64,000 nt of DNA from a virus: the IMG/VR virus record IMGVR_UViG_3300021963_000047, positions 1-64,000 of that record, one strand, 5' to 3'. Shown here piece by piece: positions 31,026 to 39,709 of the stretch. Each line of letters opens with the position of its first letter. The first letter of the stretch is position 1. Both the position numbers and the translations under genes were made by a program. The notes under the pieces are model-generated. The model was not told the DNA's origin, ran no database searches, and was given only the letters and a program-made list of their open reading frames with translations.

Positions 31026-31901
31026 ATGGAAAATTTCTTTAACAAATTTCCAAATACAGTTTATAATGATAAAACTTGTGTAGATATATCAAGAAGAGTG
31101 ACTCTTGGTCAGAATGAGACCAGAAAAACAAATTTGTTTTATACGTATGATATACAAAACGATCTAAGAGCTGATCAAGTAGCCGAATATTATTACAATG
31201 ATCCAACTTATGACTGGTTAATATTATTACAGAACGGTATTATTGATCCATATTATGGATGGTATCTTTCTGATGATGATTTTAACACTCTTTTAAGTGA
31301 AAAATATGGTAGTCTTGAAACTTCTATCAAAAAAATTAAACACTATCAACTAAATTGGTTAGATGGTGAAGACGAAATATCTGTTTCTTTTTATGAAAAT
31401 AATTTACCATATGAACACAGAAAATATTTTATGCCTGATTATGGTTCTGGCACATCTATTATATCTTATTCTAAGAGAAAAGAAGATTGGATTATTAATA
31501 CCAATAAGATAGTAAAATTAAATATTAGTACGTATACTAATGGAAATACTTTTATTGTTGGTGAACTTGTAGACATAAAAAGTAACCTTAATTATCAAAG
31601 CGCAAATGGGACGGGTGAAATTGTTTATTCAAATAGCACAGTAGTTTTTATAAAAAATGTAGATGGTTATACTACAAATAATTATTATGTTGTTGGTGAA
31701 TCTTCAAATACTTCTGCACAATTTACACATGCTAATACTGTAATAGAAAATATATCAAATTCAGAATTAATATTCTGGACTCCAATTACATGTTATGAAT
31801 ATGAAAGACAAAAAAATGAAAAGAATAAGTCTATAAGATTGATTGATTCTAGCTATTCATTACAAATAGCAGAAGAGTTAAGATTAAAGTTATTGGATTG
31901 A
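31026..31901 (+). CDS. gp53: gp53-like baseplate wedge protein
   Basis: 291 aa. The N-terminus (NFFNKFPNTVYN, then DISRRVTLGQ) and DLRADQVAEYYYNDPTYDWLILLQNGIIDPYYGW are typical of T4 gp53, a LysM-like clamp joining baseplate wedges. The Asn/Thr-rich middle (about 160-245) is an insertion relative to T4. Lies between gp54-like and gp27 genes. Confidence 0.85.
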   Translation: MENFFNKFPNTVYNDKTCVDISRRVTLGQNETRKTNLFYTYDIQNDLRADQVAEYYYNDPTYDWLILLQNGIIDPYYGWYLSDDDFNTLLSEKYGSLETSIKKIKHYQLNWLDGEDEISVSFYENNLPYEHRKYFMPDYGSGTSIISYSKRKEDWIINTNKIVKLNISTYTNGNTFIVGELVDIKSNLNYQSANGTGEIVYSNSTVVFIKNVDGYTTNNYYVVGESSNTSAQFTHANTVIENISNSELIFWTPITCYEYERQKNEKNKSIRLIDSSYSLQIAEELRLKLLD

Positions 31902-31904
31902 TAT

Positions 31905-33152
31905 ATGGTTGCTTCATTACCAACACCAGGCGAAGCTAGAATAAGAAGCGTATCTTTAAATGGCTTAGATCTAAGCCCATATGTGTATGAGTTGTCTATA
32001 AGTGAAAGTATATTTAAACCATTTAGATCAGCAGAACTTATAATTATAGACAATAATAATATAGCTAAACAACTTAAATTAAAAGGAAATGAAGATATAA
32101 GAATAGCCTTTGATGCTGGATCAGGAAAAGTGTACGAAGCTAAAATGAAAGTTGTATCTCCAGAAGGAGCTAACTATTCTCAGAACATGAGATTTCAAGG
32201 ATTTAAATTAAATGCTGTAAGCGAAAGCTTTTTTAGAAACAAAACTAGTACAGTACAAAAATCATTTAAAAATATAACTGGCACCGATGCTATTAAAAAA
32301 ATTCATGAAGAATATAAACTTGGTGGATCTCTTAATGCTACGGCAAGTAAAGGATTTATTGGTGAGAATGAACCATATATCGTATCAAATTTAAATCCGT
32401 TTGATGCTATACAAGGTATTAGAACTAGAATTAACTCTGAAAAATACAAGACAGGTGCTTATGCATACTTCGAAGATGCTGATGGAAACTTTACATTAAA
32501 ACCATTAGAAGAATTATTTGATACATTACAAGCACAGGCCCGCTTAACACATAAACCAACTATGGGTGAAAATTTTAAAGATATGTATGCACAAGGATAC
32601 AATATTATTGGATTTCAAGAAGGCGCTTCGTTTAATTCTGGAACAAGATTTGATATCACTGATGTTTTAAATGCAAGAAAATCTGCAAAAGTTAGTACGT
32701 TTGATACTGTTCAAGCAAAATATCAAGAAGGTAAAGTAAAAGATCCGCAAGAAGCTAAGAAAGCTGGTTACTATAATGTTAATGATAACTATGGTACACA
32801 AGATCCAAGATCAACTACATTAATACCGCATGATAAAAGATTAGAAAAAAATAACGTACAAGCTGAAAAAAGTGCGGACGAACAGAGATTTATACAAGAA
32901 GTAAAAAACGGACCGGCTGCTACTATACAAGTTATGTTGGATTCCGGTATTAATTGCACAGTAGGAAAAGGTGTCAATGCTAAACTTGCAGAACCAATTG
33001 GTGATATGTCAACGATGAGTTCTGGCAATCCTTTGGGTGGTGATATGTTAGTTGTTAATTTAAAACATATTATTAAAATGACCGGTGATAAACCGAGAGC
33101 AACTACAACTATGGAACTCGCCAAGGGCGGCATGAATAAAGGAACTACATAA
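31905..33152 (+). CDS. gp27: gp27-like baseplate hub
   Basis: 415 aa. Starts with a beta-rich domain (IRSVSLNGLDLSPYVYELSISESIFKPFRSAEL) characteristic of the hub fold and contains ITGTDAIKKIHEEYKLGGSL and DGNFTLKPLEEL. Trimeric gp27 forms the torus that holds the gp5 spike and joins the tube. The stop overlaps the gp5 start (ATAATG). Confidence 0.8.
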   Translation: MVASLPTPGEARIRSVSLNGLDLSPYVYELSISESIFKPFRSAELIIIDNNNIAKQLKLKGNEDIRIAFDAGSGKVYEAKMKVVSPEGANYSQNMRFQGFKLNAVSESFFRNKTSTVQKSFKNITGTDAIKKIHEEYKLGGSLNATASKGFIGENEPYIVSNLNPFDAIQGIRTRINSEKYKTGAYAYFEDADGNFTLKPLEELFDTLQAQARLTHKPTMGENFKDMYAQGYNIIGFQEGASFNSGTRFDITDVLNARKSAKVSTFDTVQAKYQEGKVKDPQEAKKAGYYNVNDNYGTQDPRSTTLIPHDKRLEKNNVQAEKSADEQRFIQEVKNGPAATIQVMLDSGINCTVGKGVNAKLAEPIGDMSTMSSGNPLGGDMLVVNLKHIIKMTGDKPRATTTMELAKGGMNKGTT

Positions 33153-34135
33153 TGAATTTTTTCTGGGCAGAAATTGTTGATGTTGAAAAAGATGATGAAA
33201 AATCTGGTAGAGCAAAGATTAGAATTTTTGAAGATCAAACAAGACTTAAAGATGATGAATTAAGATATGCTAGACCTGTTTTTCCTGTTACTTCTACTTC
33301 TGTAAAGGGTGCTGGATCAACACCGGGTTATCAAAAAGGTAGTAGAGTACTCGGATTCTTTCTAGATAATGATAATCAAATACCTTATATACTTGGTACT
33401 ATACCTAGCGCTGGTAAACCAGGAAGTCTAAGTCAAGAAGGCAGAGATATACCTCTTGGTATTTCTAAAGACCCTGGCAAATTTAATATTAAAACTGAAG
33501 ATATAAGATATGTTACATCCGGAAATTTAGATGATAGAAAACTTGATAATAAAAGTATAATACAATATGCAAAAGTAGAAGCAAATGGCCCATCAAAATT
33601 TGCTGATGTAAAAACTATAGCAACACAAGTTCCTTTTGGTAAAAATGCTACTGATGTAATTAAAAAAGTTGATCCTAAAAATAGTGCCGGTGTTTTAGGT
33701 CCAAGCGTTTTAAGCATGTTAAAAGCATTTCAAAGTTCTCCTGCAGCAAAATTAATTACAATGCTTGTTGCTTCTAATTTTTCTGCAGTATCTAGTCAAA
33801 TAAAATCAAATAATACACAAAGTACAAATGATAATCTTATTAATCAATTAATGGCTTTATTAGATTTAATTAATAATGTCTTAATAGTAATAGGAAAAGT
33901 AACACCACAAGATGCTCCAACATTTAGAAAAAATGTAAGCAATATAAAAGAAGCTACTGATGGTTTATCAACTTCATTATTCTATCAAGATCAATGTAAT
34001 ATTATAGTTAAATTAGGAAACACTCTTTATGATACTCCTAATGATAAGTTATTAGAATTAATTGCAATTATAATTACTGAATGTCAAAGATTAAAAAATA
34101 CAGTTAATCAAGAAATTGAAAGATTAAAGAGATAA
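33152..34135 (+). CDS. gp5: gp5-like hub protein, OB-fold part without lysozyme
   Basis: 327 aa. Residues 1-100 are the OB-fold (WAEIVDVEKDDEKSGRAKIRIF, then YQKGSRVLGFFLDNDNQIPYILGTIPSAG) that caps gp27 in T4 gp5. The rest is helical and low in catalytic motifs; no lysozyme Glu-Asp-Thr signature is seen. In T4 the lysozyme domain and beta-helix continue in the same chain; here the beta-helix is a separate gene next door. Confidence 0.8.
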   Translation: MNFFWAEIVDVEKDDEKSGRAKIRIFEDQTRLKDDELRYARPVFPVTSTSVKGAGSTPGYQKGSRVLGFFLDNDNQIPYILGTIPSAGKPGSLSQEGRDIPLGISKDPGKFNIKTEDIRYVTSGNLDDRKLDNKSIIQYAKVEANGPSKFADVKTIATQVPFGKNATDVIKKVDPKNSAGVLGPSVLSMLKAFQSSPAAKLITMLVASNFSAVSSQIKSNNTQSTNDNLINQLMALLDLINNVLIVIGKVTPQDAPTFRKNVSNIKEATDGLSTSLFYQDQCNIIVKLGNTLYDTPNDKLLELIAIIITECQRLKNTVNQEIERLKR

Positions 34136-34138
34136 AAT

Positions 34139-34669
34139 ATGGCTATAAAAAGAGATGAAGAGAGAGTACCTAATACTACATTTAATGCGCAGTACTCAAA
34201 AGTTAGAATAGAAGAAACACCTGGAGGTCATAAAGTAACGTACGATGATACTCCAGGTTCCAGAAGATATAGATTAGAACATCCATCTGGCACTTATACA
34301 GAAATTTCTGAAGATGGTAAAGTTGTACAAGTTAACGTAGCTAATAGGCATGTTTATGATAAAGGTGGTTTAACTCTTTCTATTCAAGAAAACGGTGATA
34401 TAAAAATAGGCGGAAGCGCAAGGCTTTCTATTGGAGACGGTGCTCATATAGAAATAGGTGGAGATGCTGCCATAGCTGTAGGTGGAGATGCTATTATACA
34501 TTCACACGGCAATTTAAAAATGGGAGCAGCAGATGTCTATATTGGATCTAGAGGAAACATGGATTTAAATTGTTCAGGCAATTTTAATTTATTAGTTGGC
34601 GGCACTACAAATATAGCATCAGATGGTAATATGACACAATCTGCACCACGTATAGATCTTAATAAATAA
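34139..34669 (+). CDS. Separate gp5-type beta-helix spike protein
   Basis: 176 aa. After a short N-terminus (TPGGHKVTYDDTPGSRRYRLEHPSGTY) the chain consists of short Gly-rich repeats (GDIKIGG, AHIEIGGDAAIAVGGDA, GNLKMGAADVYIG, GNFNLLVGG) of the triple-stranded beta-helix of gp5. It forms the membrane-piercing needle, capped by the PAAR protein that follows. Starts 4 bases after the gp5 gene. Confidence 0.85.
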   Translation: MAIKRDEERVPNTTFNAQYSKVRIEETPGGHKVTYDDTPGSRRYRLEHPSGTYTEISEDGKVVQVNVANRHVYDKGGLTLSIQENGDIKIGGSARLSIGDGAHIEIGGDAAIAVGGDAIIHSHGNLKMGAADVYIGSRGNMDLNCSGNFNLLVGGTTNIASDGNMTQSAPRIDLNK

Positions 34670-34679
34670 GAGATAAACA

Positions 34680-35000
34680 ATGCCCGCAGTAGCCAGAAAA
34701 GATAGTGAAGACACAGTAGCATCTCCTGATGGTTCAGGAATTTGCTGTTCAAGTGCATCTATACAGTCTACTGATATAGGCTCAAGCGATGTTTTTGTTA
34801 ATGGCATAGGAGTTGTAAGAGAAGGAGATGCTATGATAACTCATGATTATCCAGGACCTTGTTGTAATCCACATGCTCCAGTTCTTTCATCTTTTTCATC
34901 TACTGTATTTGTTAATGGTAAAGGTTTGGGAAGAAAAGATGATGCGTATGGTGGTGATCATATAATATCATCTGGTTCAAGTAATGTATTCGCAGGATAA
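34680..35000 (+). CDS. gp5.4: PAAR-domain spike tip
   Basis: 106 aa. Gly-Ser-rich PAAR repeats with VFVNGIGVVREGD and VFVNGKGLGRKDD, plus cysteine and histidine ligands (CC, CCNPHAP, GDHI) that would bind a zinc or iron ion at the needle tip. T4 gp5.4 has the same job. It follows the beta-helix gene in the order expected for a spike. Confidence 0.9.
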   Translation: MPAVARKDSEDTVASPDGSGICCSSASIQSTDIGSSDVFVNGIGVVREGDAMITHDYPGPCCNPHAPVLSSFSSTVFVNGKGLGRKDDAYGGDHIISSGSSNVFAG

Positions 35001-35004
35001 CTAA

Positions 35005-35424
35005 ATGGCACGTTCGGACAAATATACCAGTTTAACAAATAAACCAATATATTATAGTGATTTTACTACTAATCTGGATCTTAATATGAGCACTGGATTT
35101 CTAGCAAAAACAACAAATGAAAATTCTGTAAAGAATTCTATAAGAAACATAATCTTTACAAGAAACGGTGAAAGATTTTATCAACCCTCTATAGGTTCAA
35201 AAGTAAGTGCATTATTGTTTGAATTGATAGATGATCCGACATCTATTGCTCTTAAAAATACCATAGCAGAAGCCATAGAAAATAATGAACCCAGGGCAAA
35301 TATACAAACTATAGATCTATATCCTGATCCGGATAGAAATGGTTATTATATTAAAATAGTTTTTAACATTATAAATATCCCTGAAGATATAGTTTTAAAT
35401 TTTTTCTTAGATAGAGTAAGATAA
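35005..35424 (+). CDS. gp25: gp25-like baseplate wedge protein
   Basis: 139 aa. YYSDFTTNLDLNMSTGFLA and IRNIIFTRNGERFYQPSIGSKV begin the fold; NNEPRANI contains the EPR motif that binds the next wedge protein; the end is ILNFFLDRVR-like. gp25 nucleates the sheath on the baseplate (TssE homologue). Start overlaps nothing; the next gene begins at its stop. Confidence 0.92.
   Translation: MARSDKYTSLTNKPIYYSDFTTNLDLNMSTGFLAKTTNENSVKNSIRNIIFTRNGERFYQPSIGSKVSALLFELIDDPTSIALKNTIAEAIENNEPRANIQTIDLYPDPDRNGYYIKIVFNIINIPEDIVLNFFLDRVR
35370..35377 (+). promoter_or_regulatory. Possible late box TATAAATA inside gp25
   Basis: Perfect match 47 bases before gp6. Could boost wedge expression, or be chance in AT-rich coding DNA. 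Confidence 0.35.
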
Positions 35425-37217
35425 TGGCAAATAGTTCTATAAACCTAGTCGGTTTAGATTTTTCAGATATTAAACAAGACTTTAAAAATTACTTAAAGTC
35501 ACAAGACCAATTCAAAGACTATGACTTTGATGGATCTAATATGTCTGTACTTATGGATCTTTTGGCATACAATACATATAAGAATGCATTCTATCTAAAT
35601 ATGGCCGTCTCTGAAGCTTTCTTAGATTCATCACAGATGGAAGCTTCTGTATTATCACATGCTAAAGAACTCAATTATATTCCAAGATCTGCGCGTTCTT
35701 CGAGAGCAAAGATTGTAGTAAATTTTCAAGCTTCTGGAGACAATCAACCGTATACGGTTGAAAAGGGTACATCATTTACTTCAATCATAAAGAATGAGTC
35801 TTTTATTTTTACTATACCAGAAGCACTAAGTGTATCTTCTACAAACACTACGTTTAGTTTTGAAACATATGTGTATGAGGGTGTTTATTTAAAAGACTCC
35901 TATATTGTTGATACATCAATAGATACTCAAAGATTTATATTAACAAATAAAAATGTTGATACTGATAGTTTAGTTGTTACAGTATATGAAGATGGTTCAG
36001 ATATTGGTGAAAATTACACCATGTCTTCAACATTATTAGATTTAAATTCAACAAGTAAAGTTTATTTTCTACAGGCTAGTGATCTAGGAAATTATGAAAT
36101 CATTTTTGGTGATGATATAATTGGCAAGAAGCCTAAGAATGGTGCTAGAGTTGTATTAGACTATAGAATATCTAATGGATCTAGAGCAGATGGTTCAAAA
36201 GAATTTTCTATAAATTTTGACCCAACAAACGGTGAATTATTAGAAACTCCAGAAATAGAAGTAGTTGAAAATTCTATTGGTGGATTTGAAAGAGAATCTC
36301 TTGACTCTATTAAGTATTATGCACCAAGACATTTTCAAGTACAAGAAAGAGCTATAACAACTTCCGATTATGAAATCATTTTAAAAACTAAGTTTCCGGA
36401 AATTAATACATTATCTGTATATGGCGGAGAAGAAGTAGATCCTCCTAGATATGGTAAAGTGTTTATAGCTATTGATGTTTCTAATGTTGATGGCATTCCT
36501 GAAAATAGAAGAAATGAATATTATTCTTTTATAAAAGCAAGATCACCTCTTTCTATCGATCCAGTTATAGTTGAACCTATATTCACGTATCTATCAATAG
36601 ATTCTAAAGTAAGATATAATATAAACATTTCCAAATCAACACCAGATAGATTAAAAACATTAGTTACACAAGCTATACTAAATTATAATCAATTATACTT
36701 AGATGATTTTAATGCTACTCTTAGAAATAGTAAGTTAAATTTTGCTATAGATTCTTCAGATTCAAGCATAGTAAGTAATATTACTGATGTATTAATCTAT
36801 AAGAAAATAATCCCATCTTTAGAAACAGCACAAAATATCGATATATCATTTAACGTAGCTTTAACAGATGATTTACCTCTTCTATCTGACAGTCATCCAT
36901 CTACAGATAGACATACTGTGTCAAGTAGTTTATTTAAATATAATGGCATAGATGTCAGTATTGAAGATGATGGACAAGGAAGCTTAAGAATAGTACAACC
37001 AATAGGTGACATACATAAAAAAATTAGAGATGTTGGTACCGTTGATTATGCAACCGGTCTTATAAAATTAATTAATTTTTCTGTTGATAGCTATCAAGGA
37101 AATGAAATCAAAATATATGCAAGACCAAAAGATAGCGATATTACTGTAGCAAAAAATACGATATTAACTATCGAACCAACTGAAGTAAAAGTAAAAGTTG
37201 AAGCGGTTAGAGTTTAA
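35424..37217 (+). CDS. gp6: gp6-like baseplate wedge (baseplate J) protein
   Basis: 597 aa. LVGLDFSDIKQDFKNYLKSQDQFKDYDFDGSNMSVLMDLLAYNTYKNAFYLNMAVSEAFLDS is the gp6 N-terminal clamp, with the baseplate-J core following (YIPRSARSS, FGDDIIGKKPKNGA, YYAPRHFQVQERAITTSDYE). gp6 forms the backbone ring of the baseplate. Its ATG overlaps the gp25 stop. Confidence 0.95.
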   Translation: MANSSINLVGLDFSDIKQDFKNYLKSQDQFKDYDFDGSNMSVLMDLLAYNTYKNAFYLNMAVSEAFLDSSQMEASVLSHAKELNYIPRSARSSRAKIVVNFQASGDNQPYTVEKGTSFTSIIKNESFIFTIPEALSVSSTNTTFSFETYVYEGVYLKDSYIVDTSIDTQRFILTNKNVDTDSLVVTVYEDGSDIGENYTMSSTLLDLNSTSKVYFLQASDLGNYEIIFGDDIIGKKPKNGARVVLDYRISNGSRADGSKEFSINFDPTNGELLETPEIEVVENSIGGFERESLDSIKYYAPRHFQVQERAITTSDYEIILKTKFPEINTLSVYGGEEVDPPRYGKVFIAIDVSNVDGIPENRRNEYYSFIKARSPLSIDPVIVEPIFTYLSIDSKVRYNINISKSTPDRLKTLVTQAILNYNQLYLDDFNATLRNSKLNFAIDSSDSSIVSNITDVLIYKKIIPSLETAQNIDISFNVALTDDLPLLSDSHPSTDRHTVSSSLFKYNGIDVSIEDDGQGSLRIVQPIGDIHKKIRDVGTVDYATGLIKLINFSVDSYQGNEIKIYARPKDSDITVAKNTILTIEPTEVKVKVEAVRV

Positions 37218-39709
37218 TGGAAGTAATAGAAAAGAAGATTTCCAACTTAATTGAAAATCAATTTCCTTCTTTTTATAAAGAGCAAGGACCAATCTTCATT
37301 GAGTTTGTTAGACAGTATTATAAGTGGTTAGAGACAGAGAATGCGTTAAAACATTCAAGAAATTTCTTTGACTATAAAGATATCGATGATACTACTGATG
37401 AATTTCTTGTTTACTTTAAAGAAAAATATTTAAAAAATATCCAGTTCGAAACTACTACAAATACTAGACAACTACTTAAACATACACTAGATCTTTATAG
37501 ATCAAAAGGTACTGAAAGATCTATAGATCTTTTATTCAAACTGGTATTTGGTGTTCCGGCTCATGTCTATTATCCAGGAGACGATGTATTTACTCTGTCT
37601 TCTGGTAAATGGAAGAAACAAAAATACTTAGAAGTAAATTTAAATAATATTAATACAGTTTTTTCTGGAGAAACTATAATAGGTTTAACATCTTCTGCTA
37701 CAGCATATGTTGATGCTGTAGTTAGAAAGAAAGTAAAAGGAAGACTTATAGATGTATTATACATCTCTTCTTTAAATGGTAATTTTGTAACCGGTGAATA
37801 TATTAATGTTGTTAATGACGGTGTTCTAGATGGAGATAGAAAAACGTTTATAACAGGTTCATTAAACTCAGTAATAGTATCTGATATAGGTGTTGGTTCA
37901 GATTATGCGGTAGGTGATATTGTAGATTTAAATTCTGTCTATGGTATAAATGCAAAAGCAAGAGTTGTATCTATTAATTCTGCAGTAGGAACTGTAGAAT
38001 TTGAATTAATTAATGGTGGTTATGCTTATACAGATAATGCTAGTATTTTAATATCTGAAAAAGTCGTAACATTATCAAATGTAGTTGTTTCTAATTCTCA
38101 AGTTAATAACTATTTTGAGATACTTAATAATGTTTATCAACCACTAGCAAATATAAACTTCTTAAATGCTAATGGTTATTTTACTTCTAATGATTATATC
38201 TACACATATCATTCGAATGGTTCTGTAAAAGGTGTTGGTAAAGTAATATCTACTTCTACAAACACCGATACAAACGGTCAAATTTATATAATCAAATATT
38301 CTGGTAACCTTCAAGCCAATGATTTTTATACTACCGGTAACACAATTGGCGCCAATCAATCTGTAGTAAATGGTTATGTTGATAAAACTGTGTCTGCTAA
38401 CGTTATTGGTGTTTCATCGAACGTAACTCTATACATTGCAAATACAAATAAATCATTCGTTAAAGATCAAATTGTATATCAAGTAAATGATAGTAACACA
38501 GTTACAGCGAATGGTACAATTTTAAAATATACTCAAACACTTGGTTCTAATGGTATCTTAGAAGTAGCAAATACGTTCGGTGTATTTAGATCTTCGCGTG
38601 CAATTTATAGTTCTAATAATTTAATTTCTAATCTAAGTTCTGTTGAACTTAGAGTTGGTTTGCATAGTGTTAATGGTACTTATACAACGTTTAATAATAA
38701 TTATTTTTATGCAAATGCTGAAAAGTATGACACTACAGCTGCAGTAAAAACGGTAGGTCTAGGAACTGGAGCTTCATTTACTATATCAAATGATATGATC
38801 TATGAAGAATATATTGATTTAAATACTGATTATCTTTCAGAATTTGCTAATACAGAATTAGATGTTGTTTATGGATTTGATGCCATGCCAACAGCAAATC
38901 TAACAACATTATTAGATGATGCTCTTTCTTTTGCTAATACACAAATAGGAAAAATTGCAGCAATTACTGGAATAAATCCTGGTTCCGGTTATAGCTATCC
39001 ACCATTTGTTTTAATATATGAACCTAAAACTTATCGCTATCAAAAGCAAGATAAAATATTAACTATTGCAAATAATACTGCTACATTTTTACCTGGTGAA
39101 ATAGTCACACAAAATGTTGGTTCTAATGCTTTTGCTATTGTAAAGAGCTTTAGTAATAATGAACTAAGATTGGAAAAACTAGTTTGGAATGATATTTTTA
39201 CTGTCACTACAAACTCTGCTACAAGAATATTTGGTGAAACAAGTGGAGCGTATGGTAATATAACAGCAATTAATATTGATTTTACTACAGAATATCTTGG
39301 ATTTAATGCAGTAGTTGATGATAAAGTACAGACATCTAATGGAGCTATAACACAACTTCAAATATTAGACTCTGGTTATGGATTTATTAATTCAGAAACA
39401 GTATCTATAACTTCATCAAATAATGACTCTCTTGCTTCTGGTATAGCAGTCTTAAGTAGACAGGGAGAAGCTCAAGGATTTTATAGTCAAAAGGGTGGTT
39501 TCTTGAGTGATCAGAAAAAATTATTCGATGGTAACTATTATCAAGATTATTCATATGAAATAATATCATCTGTCGTTCTTAATAAATATGAAGAAATGCT
39601 TAAACAGGTACTTCATTTATCTGGCACAAAATACTTCTCTAAGTATGAGTATGCTGAAGCGGCCAATTCAAGTGTTAATATTTTAGATGTAAACATTACG
39701 GTACAATAA
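37217..39709 (+). CDS. gp7: gp7-like baseplate wedge protein
   Basis: 830 aa. The N-terminus (IENQFPSFYKEQGPIFIEFVRQYYKWLE and LYRSKGTERSIDLLFKLVFGVPAHVYYPGDDVF) matches the cyanophage-type gp7 wedge. The rest is beta-rich with repeated IVDLNSV, IYTYHSNG and GSGYSYPP blocks ending in FYSQKGGFLSDQKKLFDGNYYQDYSYEI, a motif common at the ends of such wedge proteins. The assignment follows gene order gp6-gp7-gp8. Confidence 0.75.
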   Translation: MEVIEKKISNLIENQFPSFYKEQGPIFIEFVRQYYKWLETENALKHSRNFFDYKDIDDTTDEFLVYFKEKYLKNIQFETTTNTRQLLKHTLDLYRSKGTERSIDLLFKLVFGVPAHVYYPGDDVFTLSSGKWKKQKYLEVNLNNINTVFSGETIIGLTSSATAYVDAVVRKKVKGRLIDVLYISSLNGNFVTGEYINVVNDGVLDGDRKTFITGSLNSVIVSDIGVGSDYAVGDIVDLNSVYGINAKARVVSINSAVGTVEFELINGGYAYTDNASILISEKVVTLSNVVVSNSQVNNYFEILNNVYQPLANINFLNANGYFTSNDYIYTYHSNGSVKGVGKVISTSTNTDTNGQIYIIKYSGNLQANDFYTTGNTIGANQSVVNGYVDKTVSANVIGVSSNVTLYIANTNKSFVKDQIVYQVNDSNTVTANGTILKYTQTLGSNGILEVANTFGVFRSSRAIYSSNNLISNLSSVELRVGLHSVNGTYTTFNNNYFYANAEKYDTTAAVKTVGLGTGASFTISNDMIYEEYIDLNTDYLSEFANTELDVVYGFDAMPTANLTTLLDDALSFANTQIGKIAAITGINPGSGYSYPPFVLIYEPKTYRYQKQDKILTIANNTATFLPGEIVTQNVGSNAFAIVKSFSNNELRLEKLVWNDIFTVTTNSATRIFGETSGAYGNITAINIDFTTEYLGFNAVVDDKVQTSNGAITQLQILDSGYGFINSETVSITSSNNDSLASGIAVLSRQGEAQGFYSQKGGFLSDQKKLFDGNYYQDYSYEIISSVVLNKYEEMLKQVLHLSGTKYFSKYEYAEAANSSVNILDVNITVQ

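Noticed and set aside
33152-34135. Lysozyme domain in the gp5-like gene
   Set aside because: No T4-lysozyme catalytic pattern is seen after the OB fold; the remainder is helical and the beta-helix is a separate gene.
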